A stretch of DNA of 64,000 nt from CAWKAV01 sp963847735 (GCA_963847735.1 CAWKAV010000029.1:62001-126000); one strand, 5' to 3'; positions 18,410 through 28,128 are shown, counted from the first letter of the stretch. Translations and numbers: made by a program. Notes: generated from the letters alone by a model not told the origin.

Positions 18410-19365
18410 GGCGAGGGTTTCTGTGTCAGGGTGACGAGGTTGGTCAAAAACCACTCAGAGTAGAACTTTCGGCCCGCTTGGTTGAAGTGGGCAAAGTCAC
18501 GGAAATAATCGAGCGTGAGACGATAGGGGAATCTGATGTAGGGGATTCCATAATCTTTCTCGTAGCGGCTCATTATTTTAGAAATCTCTCCTTTGAAGGT
18601 TTTTGGCAGAAGGTCCCATGCCTCCTTGGAGCGAGAAAGATCGAGAAAAGCAATAGCTTTGCCTTGCTTCCGGGCTAGGGCGAACAGGGGAGCAAACCTT
18701 TCTCCATCAGAGAATTCGCGGATTCTGAACCCGGAGGCTATTCTCCGGTAATGATTAGCCGACTTGTTAACTTCATTCTTTGGGATGAGGTTAAGCTTTG
18801 CATCGATAATGTTATTATTCCCCTCCATTTTTACTTTTGAACGCAGTCGCTCGGGAATCAAGGGCAGATCAAAGATGGTTTTTATTAGAGTTTTGCGCAG
18901 GCTTACACGATGATGAAAAAGGTTTCTCTTTATGTCTGTGTCTGTGCTTAGCTTCAATTCAAAGATCGCTGCTTCGAAAAAGATGATATCTGCTGAAGAG
19001 TTGATAACTTCTTCAGCAATGTCATAAAATTCATGGAGACTTCCAGCGCTCAGCGTGAACCGGAGGAAACGAATATTGATGCCCCGATCCCTGGCAAAAC
19101 TATCCATGTCTTCGTCTTTATAAAAGGCACATTGGGTCAAGGATGTGCCGATAACAGCAACCTTTAATTCCTTTTCTTCCCCGGGAAGTGCGAACTGTTC
19201 AAGTCGCTTTGCGTTGAAATAGTCAAGATAATAGGTTCGGAAAGAGGTTCCAGAAAACCCATAATAGGAAAAGCCTATAAAAGCCAAAGCCAGGGCGCAC
19301 GCGACAAACCATGTCCAGAGAGGTGCGCCGTATTTTCTTGTTTGGTTGTTATTTTTGTAATGCAA
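18406..19365 (-). CDS. DltD/AlgX-like SGNH-fold protein
   Basis: 319 residues from TTG 19365. An N-terminal membrane anchor (WFVACALALAFIGFSYYGF) precedes a periplasmic domain. VAVIGTSLTQCAF gives the nucleophile Ser75, and RDFAHFNQAGRKFY near the end gives the Asp290-xx-His293 pair of SGNH hydrolases. This is the architecture of DltD, the membrane-anchored partner of DltB. No ATG or GTG lies near the domain start. The frame extends upstream to 19518 only inside the ligase gene. It overlaps the MBOAT start. Confidence 0.78.
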   Translation of the reverse strand: MHYKNNNQTRKYGAPLWTWFVACALALAFIGFSYYGFSGTSFRTYYLDYFNAKRLEQFALPGEEKELKVAVIGTSLTQCAFYKDEDMDSFARDRGINIRFLRFTLSAGSLHEFYDIAEEVINSSADIIFFEAAIFELKLSTDTDIKRNLFHHRVSLRKTLIKTIFDLPLIPERLRSKVKMEGNNNIIDAKLNLIPKNEVNKSANHYRRIASGFRIREFSDGERFAPLFALARKQGKAIAFLDLSRSKEAWDLLPKTFKGEISKIMSRYEKDYGIPYIRFPYRLTLDYFRDFAHFNQAGRKFYSEWFLTNLVTLTQKPSP

Positions 19366-19385
19366 TATTTTCCCCGGGCAGGGAC

Positions 19386-21215
19386 TCAGATTTTCTTCTC
19401 TACCGTCGAGACGACTATTCCGAGGTTGTCCATCTGCATGATGTCCGAAGGAGAAAACTTGATGGAGAAGCTCTCCTCGAGAGTGACGATGAGTTCGAGA
19501 TGACTCAAGGAATCCCATCCTGTCGTGTTGTCAACGGTGTTGCTGGTTGAAAGGGAGTTAGCGGAGACTTTGAAGCAATCTGCGGCAATGCCGATAATCC
19601 TCTGTTCGATATCATCCGAGGTGCTGGCTGCAACCTTTTCAGCCTTGAGACAGAGCTCTTTTATTGTCTTTATCTGCACTTTTCCGGAGCGGCCTCGAGG
19701 CAGGGTTTCCAGAATGACAATATTGTCGGGGACTTTCACTTCCTCGAGATTGTCGCGGCAGAAAAGGATGAGTTGTTCTTCGTTGATAGATTGTTCGCTT
19801 ACCACGACCGCAGAAACGACCTTTTCTCCCCAGTCCCGATCGGGCAAACTGAAGGTTACAGACTCTGTTACCTGCGGATGTCTGTTGAGAATCTCGGTGA
19901 TCTCCTCAGGGTGTATGTTGACACCTCCCGAGATGATAATTTCTTTTTTCCTGCCGACGATTCGGTAAATTCCGTCCTGGTCGCAACAGGCGATATCTCC
20001 CGTCTTAAACCAATCCCCGCTAAAAGCTTCGGCAGTTGTCTCGGGGGCGCCGAAATATCCGCTCATGATATTGTCACCGCGAAGCCACAATTCGCCCGAC
20101 TCCCCTGAGGAAACATTAAGCCCGTTCTCATCGACAATGCGGGCTTCGCAGTCCACAGGTTTGCCGATGGTGCCAATTTTATGGCTTTCCTTATCGGGGC
20201 CGGCGAAGATTCCTCCTGTGACGGTTTCGGTCAGCCCGTAGAGGTTGACAATTATGACCCCGAAATTAGACTCAAACTCCCGCCACAATTCCGATTCAAG
20301 TTGTGCTCCACACGAGCCGACCATCTTGAAATCTTCGGTGCAAAAGGCATCCCTTTCATCTGATGCAAAGCGTAGAATCAGGGCCAGCATGGTCGGCACG
20401 CAGATGAAATGGGAGATACGGTGGTGGTAGATCGCATCAAGCAATTCCGTAATTTTGGAAATGGTGAAACGAAAAGGGTTGAAGAGCTGTGCGATGTTGA
20501 AAAAAGCGACGACAGGACCCTGTACGATGCCATCGACGTGTGACAGAAGAAGGATATTCAAGATGCGGGTCTCGGGAGTATAACCATAGACCTTGCTGAG
20601 GGTACCGAGGTGGGCACAAAGGGCCCGGTGGCTTATGCGCACTCCTTTCGGGGCGTTTGTTGTGCCGGAGGTAAATAGGATATAGGCATCACTTTCCGGG
20701 TCGATTTGAGAAGGCAACTCTCCAGCCTCAAAGTTGCCGAGGATAAGAGGGTATGTCGTAGCATCTGAATCAACCGGTTGTTTGGCAAAGAGCCTGCGCA
20801 GCAGACCAGAGCGCCTTCGGATGTCGACTTCCAGAACGGTTCTTATCCCCGAGATATCCCAGTTCTCAATAAGATCGGCATCCAAAATGACTGCTTTGGG
20901 TCGCGACACCTCAAGCAGATGCTTGGCCCGATAGGGCTTGGTTTCAGGATCGAAGAACACCGCAGTGATGCCGTTGCACAACAGGGAAATAAACAGGATA
21001 GAAGCATGGATGTCATCTTTTGTGGAAAAGGCCACTCGATCGCCAGGTTCTAAATCCCAACTTTGGTAAAGCGAGGTCAGTTTGCGGATGATGCTGGTTG
21101 CCTCTCCGTAAGAGATCCGGTTCATCGAGGTTGTAATGAAGGTTTTCTGGGATAGCGATTTGTTTTCCGCGCGCATAAAAACGTCAACAAAATTTCCTGG
21201 GAAATCAGCTTTCAT
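19386..21215 (-). CDS. AMP-forming ligase fused to a C-terminal acyl carrier domain (DltA-DltC-like)
   Basis: 609 residues. The adenylation domain spans about 1-510, with ILFTSGTTNAPKGVRIS (ATP loop), NLYGLTETVTGG, WFKTGDIA and a final lysine motif PRGRSGKVQIK. A carrier domain follows from about residue 530. GWDSLSHLEL contains Ser569, the expected 4'-phosphopantetheine site. It would activate a carboxylic or amino acid and load it in cis, combining the DltA and DltC roles. It overlaps the preceding ligase gene by 11 bases. The substrate cannot be told. Confidence 0.88.
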   Translation of the reverse strand: MKADFPGNFVDVFMRAENKSLSQKTFITTSMNRISYGEATSIIRKLTSLYQSWDLEPGDRVAFSTKDDIHASILFISLLCNGITAVFFDPETKPYRAKHLLEVSRPKAVILDADLIENWDISGIRTVLEVDIRRRSGLLRRLFAKQPVDSDATTYPLILGNFEAGELPSQIDPESDAYILFTSGTTNAPKGVRISHRALCAHLGTLSKVYGYTPETRILNILLLSHVDGIVQGPVVAFFNIAQLFNPFRFTISKITELLDAIYHHRISHFICVPTMLALILRFASDERDAFCTEDFKMVGSCGAQLESELWREFESNFGVIIVNLYGLTETVTGGIFAGPDKESHKIGTIGKPVDCEARIVDENGLNVSSGESGELWLRGDNIMSGYFGAPETTAEAFSGDWFKTGDIACCDQDGIYRIVGRKKEIIISGGVNIHPEEITEILNRHPQVTESVTFSLPDRDWGEKVVSAVVVSEQSINEEQLILFCRDNLEEVKVPDNIVILETLPRGRSGKVQIKTIKELCLKAEKVAASTSDDIEQRIIGIAADCFKVSANSLSTSNTVDNTTGWDSLSHLELIVTLEESFSIKFSPSDIMQMDNLGIVVSTVEKKI

Positions 21216-22797
21216 GGATCATCCTTGCAATCTCTTGACGGTCAAGTTTCCCGGTATTGTTCCGTGGAAGAACTGTGACGACATTTATCGTTTGAGGCAC
21301 TTTGTGCCGACCGATCCGTTCAAGCAAAAAAGCTTTCAACCCAGAGACGAAATCCTCCAGGGGGGGGATGTTGCCGTGAGGGACAATAAAGGCGACAAGT
21401 TGTTCACTTCCGAGTCGATTGACGGATCCGCAAACTGCGGCTTCAACAACTTGAGGGTGCTGCTCCAGTGCCACTTCAACCTCTTCGAAATGCACGAGTT
21501 CGGTATGAGCATTCTTGATGAAATTTTTCTTTCTCCCAATGAGGATGATTTCTCCGGCATTTGTGATTTTTGCCATATCGCCAGTATAGAATTGACCGTT
21601 CCTTAAGGAGGCGTCTGACAACTCCTTTTCCTTGTAGTATCCGAGCATCAGGTTTGGTGAATTGATGATCAACTCTCCTACCGTTCCGCATCTCAGAGTT
21701 TGTCCAGATTCGTCTTGCACTGTAATGGTCGCTCCCACGGGAAAACCAATCCCTCCATTGTTACTCGTAAAGTTTTGCAGAGAATAACCAGCGCAAAATC
21801 CAGCTGTTTCAGTCAAACCATAGTAGTTGATTACGGGAAGGTTGAAGTAGTTGTAAACATCCCCAACCAGCGTTGGGTCGAGGTTTGAGCCAGTGCAGAG
21901 GATAGCCCTGAGTGTTTTAATATGATCCGGATCGATCCGGTCCTTAAATAACCACAACTGCTTGACAAAAATCGGCGCGCAACCCAGAAGCGTAGCCCGG
22001 TTGTCCTTGATCGATTCGATAATATTGAAAAAAGACGCAAACCCGTCGACGTTAGCCGGCAAAACCAGAGCTCCGGCAATAAATGAAACGATGGCACTGT
22101 TCCTGAGACCACTCATGGTATGAAATCCGGCCAGATTTATGAAGCGGTCATCACTCTTCCAATGGAAGTGAGAAGACATGGCCTGGCCAGATCGGCACAA
22201 TGCAGCGTGCGAGAGGATGACCCCTTTAGGATATCCGGTTGAGCCGGAAGTATAGAGTATCGCGGCCGGGGTGTCAGGAGAAGGTCGGGGCCACTGCTGC
22301 CGTTGGTTGTTGTCCTCGCAGGGTTCGCCCATGAACAGATCTCCTGCTGTAATAGCTTTGGTCAGATTGGCAGGAATGCACAGTGTCTCTAGGAGGGGTT
22401 TTGCCGAGTCGTTATAGAAGAGCAAAGTGGGTTCACATTGTCCCAGAATGTAACTGAGAGTGACATGCCCAGAGTCCGTATCTAATGGAACGAATATCGC
22501 CCCGATCTGCGTCACTGCCCAGAATATGGACAGACACTCCAAAGGATCATTGGAAAGGACGGCAATTCGATCTCCCCGCTTTATTCCGTACTCTACTAGG
22601 TGTTGCGAACAAAACCCAGCCATAGAGCACAGCTCGCCAAACTGAAGGACTTTATCGTTATGGGCAAGGCCTGCATTCTCAGCCCATTTTGTCCCCGCAT
22701 ATGCAAATATGTTCTCCAGCGTTACAATGTCCCCGCCCGTTCCAAAACAGTAGGGATCAGACTGTGACCCGTTGGATATTTGTCTTTTTTTAATCAA
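21205..22797 (-). CDS. AMP-dependent synthetase/ligase, stand-alone
   Basis: 530 residues. AAILYTSGSTGYPKGVILS is the ATP-binding loop, followed by NYYGLTETAGFCAGY, FYTGDMAKI and the C-terminal LPRNNTGKLDRQEIARM with the catalytic lysine. It has no carrier domain, so it may load the carrier of the next gene in trans or activate a second substrate. The start is TTG 22797, placed after AGAGGAAG at good spacing; no ATG is available. It is the first gene of a five-gene leftward operon. Confidence 0.87.
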   Translation of the reverse strand: MIKKRQISNGSQSDPYCFGTGGDIVTLENIFAYAGTKWAENAGLAHNDKVLQFGELCSMAGFCSQHLVEYGIKRGDRIAVLSNDPLECLSIFWAVTQIGAIFVPLDTDSGHVTLSYILGQCEPTLLFYNDSAKPLLETLCIPANLTKAITAGDLFMGEPCEDNNQRQQWPRPSPDTPAAILYTSGSTGYPKGVILSHAALCRSGQAMSSHFHWKSDDRFINLAGFHTMSGLRNSAIVSFIAGALVLPANVDGFASFFNIIESIKDNRATLLGCAPIFVKQLWLFKDRIDPDHIKTLRAILCTGSNLDPTLVGDVYNYFNLPVINYYGLTETAGFCAGYSLQNFTSNNGGIGFPVGATITVQDESGQTLRCGTVGELIINSPNLMLGYYKEKELSDASLRNGQFYTGDMAKITNAGEIILIGRKKNFIKNAHTELVHFEEVEVALEQHPQVVEAAVCGSVNRLGSEQLVAFIVPHGNIPPLEDFVSGLKAFLLERIGRHKVPQTINVVTVLPRNNTGKLDRQEIARMIHES

Positions 22798-22881
22798 TTA
22801 ACTTCCTCTATGTATTTGCCCAAGATTCGGGCTTCTCTATCAGACTCAGCTTCGGGTGAAACAGGCTTCTTGGAAAGACCA

Positions 22882-22909
22882 TTATTATGACAAAGGATCC
22901 AGTCAACAA
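22882..22909 (-). promoter_or_regulatory. Possible sigma-70 promoter of the dlt-like operon
   Basis: On the minus strand TTGTTG, a 16-base spacer and TAATAA lie about 85 bases before the first ligase gene. The match is fair, not strong. Confidence 0.35.
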
Positions 22910-23091
22910 ATGATCTTTGCAAAAGCAAAAACCATATAGACACGAACCATAGTATCCCTCAACTCACCGCTTTCTCATAATTAATGTCGCAGTATTATTG
23001 CTTCTTGAATAATGCAATGCAAACTTTTTTGCTAACAACTTTTTAACTGAGAAGAAGAATTCCTGACCGAGATAACCATCGAAATAAATGA

Positions 23092-23111
23092 CCCCGCCGC
23101 AAGCGGCGGGG
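23092..23111. repeat. Perfect GC-rich palindrome upstream of lon
   Basis: CCCCGCCGC-AA-GCGGCGGGG, a perfect 20-base inverted repeat about 120 bases before lon. No T-run follows on either strand, so it is not a convincing terminator. It could be an operator or part of a leader. Confidence 0.5.
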
Positions 23112-23165
23112 AAGACAACCCAAAGTGATTAAATTGCCGATCAGCTCTTTCGTCCTCCTCTCAGG

Positions 23166-23194
23166 TTGACAATACCCCCCTGAATGATTAGCTT
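23166..23194 (+). promoter_or_regulatory. Possible lon promoter
   Basis: TTGACA at 23166 with a 17-base spacer to TAGCTT. The -35 box is perfect and the -10 box is poor. It lies 36 bases ahead of the lon start. No clear heat-shock sigma-32 promoter was seen. Confidence 0.3.
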
Positions 23195-23229
23195 CTGATG
23201 AGTTATCTTTTCTATGAGGAGTGTAATAC

Positions 23230-25662
23230 ATGTCTGATGAAGAACAAATTGACGATCCGGTGTCCGATTTTGAAATAGATCATGAAAAAATGTCAGAGAT
23301 TATCGAGGAACACGCCGCCGAGGGGGGGCTAGTCGTTGCCTCGGATACGCTCCCGACCGGCTTACCGATTATCCCGTTACGCCCACGCCCGGCCTTCCCA
23401 GGCATCATGATTCCTCTGGTTCTCAACGGCCAGGGCCAGGTGGCAGCACTACACCAGGCGATGGAACATGAAGCACAGACTCTCGGGCTGGTCATGGTCC
23501 GTGATCTTGATGAAGAAGACGGCATCGAGAATTTGCACCGGGTCGGCGTCGCGGCCAAGATCGTCAAGGTGCTGCACACCGAGAAAAATTCTGCACATGT
23601 GCTGGTCAACAGCCTCGAGCGCTTTGTCATCGAGGAGATCCAAGAAAAGGGCATCACTCTTTACGCGCGGGTTCGATATCACTTTACGGCGGAGCTGTCT
23701 GTCAACCCCGAGTTGCGTGCCTATTCGATGGCCATCCTTTCGACGCTCAAGGAACTCGTCCAGATCAATCCCCTCTATAGTGAAGAGATCAAGCTTTTTC
23801 TCAATCGTTCGAGCTTGGATGACCCGGGCCGTCTGGCCGATTTCGCCGCCAACCTGACCAGTGCCGACGGCCAGCAACTACAGGAGATCCTCGCCACTCT
23901 CGACGTCCGCAAGCGCATTGACAAGGTCCTGGTTCTGCTCAAAAAAGAGCTGGAAGTTTCCCGGTTGCAAACCAAAATTTCCAAACAGATCGAGGAGAAG
24001 GTTTCCGCCCAGCAGCGCGAGTTTTTCCTGCGCGAGCAGCTCAAGGCGATCAAGCATGAACTGGGGCTGGAAAAAGAAGGCAAGGACACGGAGATCGAGA
24101 AGTATCAGAAACGCCTGAAGAAGCTCAAATTTAACGATGAGGCGAAACGTGCGGTTGAGGATGAGATGGAGAAGCTCCAGCTGATCGACCCATCCTCTCC
24201 CGAGTACAACGTCAGCCGCAACTATCTCGACTGGCTGACCATTCTTCCTTGGGGCGTTTTCAGCAAGGACTCTTACAACATTGATCGAGCCAGGCGGATT
24301 CTCGACCGCGACCACTACGGTCTCAAAGACGTCAAGGAACGGATTCTCGAGTTTATTGCCGTCGGCAAGATGAAAGGTGATATCTCCGGGTCTATCCTCT
24401 GCCTGGTCGGCCCGCCGGGCGTCGGCAAGACCTCTATCGGCCATAGCATTGCGAACGCCCTGGGTCGCGAATTTTTCCGCTTTTCGCTGGGCGGCATGCG
24501 CGATGAAGCGGAGATCAAAGGCCACCGCCGCACCTACATCGGCGCCATGCCCGGCAAATTCATCCAGGCGATGAAGACCGTCGGCACCTCTAATCCGGTG
24601 GTGATGCTCGATGAGGTTGACAAGATCGGCGCTTCGTTCCAGGGCGACCCGGCCTCAGCCCTGCTCGAGGTACTCGACCCGGAACAGAACGGCAGCTTCC
24701 GTGATCACTATCTGGATGTGCCCTTTGATCTCTCCAACGTCCTCTTTATTGCCACGGCCAACCAGCTTGACACCATCCCCAGACCCTTGCTGGACCGCAT
24801 GGAGATGATCCGTTTGTCCGGTTACATCCTCGAGGAGAAGCTGGAGATTGCCAGACGCTACCTGATCCCGAAGACCCTCAAAAGCCACGGACTGAAGCAT
24901 GGGCAAGTGATCATTCAGAAGCCCGCACTCAAACAGATCATCGACGGCTACGCTCGCGAAGCAGGCGTTCGTAACCTCGAAAAACAAATCAAAAAAATCA
25001 TGCGCCGATCGGCCATGGGCTTCGCAGAGGACGAAAATCTGCACAAGGTCACGATCACCAGTCGGGATCTCGTGCATTATCTTGAAAAACCGATTTTTAC
25101 CGCCGACGAAATTTTCGAAGGAGTCGCCGGCGTCGCTACCGGATTGGCCTGGACCAGTCTCGGAGGCGCCACCCTGCAGATTGAAGCGACTGCCATGCTG
25201 GCCAAAACCAAGGGGTTCAAGCAAACCGGACAACTCGGCAATGTGATGATCGAAAGTTCCGAGATTGCCTATTCCTATGTCATGGCTCACATTGCCGACT
25301 ATGGCGTTGACCCGGAATTTTTCGATCAGCATTTCGTCCATCTGCATGTCCCGGCCGGGGCCACGCCGAAAGACGGTCCATCGGCGGGCGTCACCATGGC
25401 CACCGCCCTGGTGTCGATGATTACTGGCAAGATAGTGCGGAAAAAACTCGGTATGACAGGAGAGTTGACACTGACTGGTCGCGTTTTGCCCATCGGCGGC
25501 GTCAAGGAAAAAACCATTGCCGCGCGTCGCTCAGGGTTGCGGATTCTGGTCTTCCCGGAAGACAATCGCAAGGATTTCGACGACCTCCCCGATTATCTGA
25601 AAGAGGGTCTTGAGGTTCATTTTGCAAGAACCTTCAATGACGTCTTCCGGATAGTTTTCTGA
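23230..25662 (+). CDS. lon: ATP-dependent protease Lon
   Basis: 810 residues. The N-terminal substrate-binding domain begins at LPIIPLRPRPAFPGIMIPLV. The AAA+ domain has Walker A GPPGVGKT at 394-401 and Walker B VVMLDEVDKIG. The protease domain has PKDGPSAGVTMATAL with catalytic Ser718, and Lys761 in PIGGVKEKTIAARR. It degrades misfolded and regulatory proteins in the cytoplasm. The ATG follows AGGAG. It has an acidic N-terminal extension of about 40 residues. Confidence 0.97.
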   Translation: MSDEEQIDDPVSDFEIDHEKMSEIIEEHAAEGGLVVASDTLPTGLPIIPLRPRPAFPGIMIPLVLNGQGQVAALHQAMEHEAQTLGLVMVRDLDEEDGIENLHRVGVAAKIVKVLHTEKNSAHVLVNSLERFVIEEIQEKGITLYARVRYHFTAELSVNPELRAYSMAILSTLKELVQINPLYSEEIKLFLNRSSLDDPGRLADFAANLTSADGQQLQEILATLDVRKRIDKVLVLLKKELEVSRLQTKISKQIEEKVSAQQREFFLREQLKAIKHELGLEKEGKDTEIEKYQKRLKKLKFNDEAKRAVEDEMEKLQLIDPSSPEYNVSRNYLDWLTILPWGVFSKDSYNIDRARRILDRDHYGLKDVKERILEFIAVGKMKGDISGSILCLVGPPGVGKTSIGHSIANALGREFFRFSLGGMRDEAEIKGHRRTYIGAMPGKFIQAMKTVGTSNPVVMLDEVDKIGASFQGDPASALLEVLDPEQNGSFRDHYLDVPFDLSNVLFIATANQLDTIPRPLLDRMEMIRLSGYILEEKLEIARRYLIPKTLKSHGLKHGQVIIQKPALKQIIDGYAREAGVRNLEKQIKKIMRRSAMGFAEDENLHKVTITSRDLVHYLEKPIFTADEIFEGVAGVATGLAWTSLGGATLQIEATAMLAKTKGFKQTGQLGNVMIESSEIAYSYVMAHIADYGVDPEFFDQHFVHLHVPAGATPKDGPSAGVTMATALVSMITGKIVRKKLGMTGELTLTGRVLPIGGVKEKTIAARRSGLRILVFPEDNRKDFDDLPDYLKEGLEVHFARTFNDVFRIVF

Positions 25663-25805
25663 GCCTGTGTTGATCAATGGGCGGACCCTCTCAAAACGAA
25701 GGAATCTCGTTTAGTCAGTCCATAGAATCACGGCAGTAGTTGCACTATGGCAATTTTCCATTATTATTCTAACCTTTGTGCAACCCGCTAGAAGGCGACA
25801 AGAGT

Positions 25806-26759
25806 ATGGACACCATGAGTTCACTGACCGAGAACCTTTTCAGCGGCCAATTTCTGGACAGCCGACTTTTCCACACCGTTCTGGTCATTGTCATCTTCTG
25901 GCTGATTCAGCGGCTCTTCCTGGTTTTGTTCCTGCGCAACCGGGATGTCCAGGTCCAGTACCGCGTCCGCAAAACCGTCGCCTACATCACCTATCCCCTG
26001 GCATTCCTGGTCATCGGCCGTATCTGGTTTGCCGGTTTCCAGGCCGTTTCAACCTACCTTGGCCTGCTCTCCGCCGGTCTGGCTATTGCTCTGCAGACCC
26101 CGCTGGTCAACCTCGCTGGCTGGGCGTTCATTCTCTGGAGACAACCGTTCAAGGTCGGTGATCGCATCCAGCTCGGAGATCACAAGGGCGATGTTATCGA
26201 TCAGCGCATCTTTATGTTCAGTCTGATGGAGATTGGCAACTGGGTTGACGCCGACCAGAGCACAGGCCGCGTCATCCATGTACCGAACGGCAAGATTTTT
26301 AACGAGGTCCTGGCCAACTACAGCCAGGGTTTCCAGTACATCTGGAACGAGGTCCCGGTCCTGGTCACCTTTGAAAGCGACTGGCGCAAGGCCAAGCAGC
26401 TGCTTGATGATATCGCCCAGAGGCACGGTACGGCCCTCAGTGACTCTGCGGCCAGGAAATTACGGGAAGCCGCCAAGAAATTCATGATTTTTTATTCAAA
26501 GCTGACACCAGTGGTTTACACCACGGTCAAAGACTCTGGCGTTATGCTGACGATCCGCTATCTCTGCGACCCGCGCAAACGGCGTGGCTCGGAGCAGGAG
26601 ATATGGGAAGACATCCTCGATGCCTTCGCCGCTCACGACAACATCGACTTCGCCTACCCGACGCAACGCTTCTATGGAAATGCCACGGAAGGAAAACCTG
26701 GAACGCGACCTGAGAATATCTATACTGAGCCACCCCTGCCGAGCAGGGAAGGGCAGTAA
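25806..26759 (+). CDS. MscS-family mechanosensitive channel
   Basis: 317 residues. Two or three N-terminal membrane helices are visible, ending in the pore-lining helix region STYLGLLSAGLAIALQTPLV. The beta domain follows at AFILWRQPFKVGDRIQLGDHKGDV, where the MscS signature PFxVGDRI is clear. The C-terminal part is soluble. It is likely an osmotic safety valve in the inner membrane. ATG 25806 follows GAAGG; a TTG at 25776 would add 10 residues. Confidence 0.9.
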   Translation: MDTMSSLTENLFSGQFLDSRLFHTVLVIVIFWLIQRLFLVLFLRNRDVQVQYRVRKTVAYITYPLAFLVIGRIWFAGFQAVSTYLGLLSAGLAIALQTPLVNLAGWAFILWRQPFKVGDRIQLGDHKGDVIDQRIFMFSLMEIGNWVDADQSTGRVIHVPNGKIFNEVLANYSQGFQYIWNEVPVLVTFESDWRKAKQLLDDIAQRHGTALSDSAARKLREAAKKFMIFYSKLTPVVYTTVKDSGVMLTIRYLCDPRKRRGSEQEIWEDILDAFAAHDNIDFAYPTQRFYGNATEGKPGTRPENIYTEPPLPSREGQ

Positions 26760-26903
26760 TCGTCGGGCCGGGAACCCTTTGCGAGATGGACCGTTCTTGG
26801 CCGAGGGGATGAGAGTGCCAGCCAGTCGGCGTTGGCTTGCGCTGAGGGCGAGGGGCGGGGCGATGTAGAATGGAGGGCCGGTCTCAGCAGCTGTAGGCTT
26901 GGC

Positions 26904-27026
26904 TTATTCTGTTGCTGTCACTTTGGTCTTTGTCTCGTTCAGGGTAAGTCTCAACCGTTTCAGTATCTGTCGCAATACCAACATGGTCTGTTCGGTCTTA
27001 TTGCTCCGACAGAGAATGACGAGTCG
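26904..27026 (-). pseudogene. Remnant of a group II intron-type reverse transcriptase
   Basis: About 41 codons on the minus strand read RLVILCRSNKTEQTMLVLRQ followed by ILKRLRLTLNETKTKV. In group II intron proteins this stretch directly follows the YADD active site. Here the YADD residues are replaced by an unrelated frame (the preceding residues read SAGRILCAT), and a stop follows soon after KTKV. Nothing else of the intron protein is seen in the surrounding 26.76-27.2 kb gap. Confidence 0.6.
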
Positions 27027-27207
27027 AGTAGCGCAGAGGATTCTCCCCGCGCTCACAGAACCGGACGACAAAGGGCACGTATCTAAGTAATCACGGCCTT
27101 GTCCGACACTTGTTGATTGACGTGACACTAGTCTTCGATTCGTATATCTCCGAACTTCGATTTCCTCTGCACCACCTGTCCTGTCCTGGTAAAGTTTGGT
27201 GAATTTC

Positions 27208-27636
27208 TTATTTCGACAGGTCTAATGTTGTTCCTTTGCTTTCGCAAAGGGCACTGCAGTCGTAACCATAGCATCGGTTTGAATCGACAGCATCGTAAAT
27301 ATATATTTTTGTAATTTGTTTATTATTGCATTCCAGAACTTTAGACAAATTCTGGCTTGCTCCAGGTTTCAAATCTTTAAAATAGATCTTCTCCTGAGTG
27401 ACCACTGTTCCCAGCTTATCATAAGCGATTATGTGTATAAGCGGCTTTTGCACATATTTCGACCTGTTATTATATCTAAACTCAACCTTACAGCCGTTAT
27501 TTGCAGAATCGTATATGTGTGCACTCAATATCCCCTTCTCATGACAATAACCTCCTGATGTTTTATTCGCAGAGCACCCGGTAAGTAGAACAAATACGAC
27601 AGCATGGAATATTATATGTAAAATGATCTGTTTCAC
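27208..27636 (-). CDS. Small Cys-rich lipoprotein of unknown function
   Basis: 142 residues from GTG 27636, set by an AAGGAG site 6 bases upstream. The signal peptide (IIFHAVVFVLLTGCSANK) ends in a lipobox LTGC, so the mature protein would begin with a lipidated Cys. It has about eight further Cys (for example RCYGYDCSALCESKG), suggesting disulfides in the periplasm. No family is recognised. It is AT-rich and sits between two mobile-element remnants, which suggests transfer. Confidence 0.7.
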   Translation of the reverse strand: MKQIILHIIFHAVVFVLLTGCSANKTSGGYCHEKGILSAHIYDSANNGCKVEFRYNNRSKYVQKPLIHIIAYDKLGTVVTQEKIYFKDLKPGASQNLSKVLECNNKQITKIYIYDAVDSNRCYGYDCSALCESKGTTLDLSK

Positions 27637-27697
27637 TTGATACTCCTTCAAAGGTCAATAGGCGAGATTTTCATGTCATTGCCGAGTTCCGCTATCG

Positions 27698-28024
27698 TTA
27701 CAGCATCAGACTGCCTGACAAGCAAGGCAGCGACTCCCCGTGCTTCAGTTTCCGGTTGTGGCATTGAGTGTTGCGATACCCCACCTTCTGCATAATTTTA
27801 GATAATGGAGTGTTTGCAACTTGCAGCGCCAGATGAACATGATTATCCATCAGGCAATTGGCATGAATTCGGCAGCTTGAAAGTTCCTGCACCTGCTCCT
27901 GCTGAAGTATGAGCAGAAAACGACTTCGATCGGAGTCATCCGTGGAAATATTCTGGCCACCGTTGCCACGCAGCATCATATAATAGGCCGCTCCGGGGAA
28001 ATGTATTCGTGGTTTTCTGGCATG
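27698..28024 (-). pseudogene. REP-associated tyrosine transposase (RAYT/Y1), degenerate
   Basis: The N-terminal part ARKPRIHFPGAAYYMMLRGN, then CRIHANCLMDNHVHLALQV, is clearly a RAYT of the IS200/IS605-like Y1 family; DNHVHL is the HUH metal site. After NTPLSKIMQKVGY the sequence no longer matches: the expected RYTRxxN catalytic-tyrosine region reads YRNTQCHNRKLKHG, and a stop follows. The upstream flank at 28057-28075 carries a TGTCAAGCCTGACCCC motif typical of sequences near such genes. Confidence 0.75.
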
Positions 28025-28128
28025 ATAGAGTAGCCTAGGTTGAGAATGTATGTTTGTCAAGCCTGACCCCTTTTGAGGAGTAAAGGCTCTGGCATGAGCT
28101 AACGCCAACATGGCAGCGCGTAGTTTCA

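Noticed and set aside
23092..23111. Palindrome before lon as a terminator
   Set aside because: No T-run on either strand and no gene ending there.
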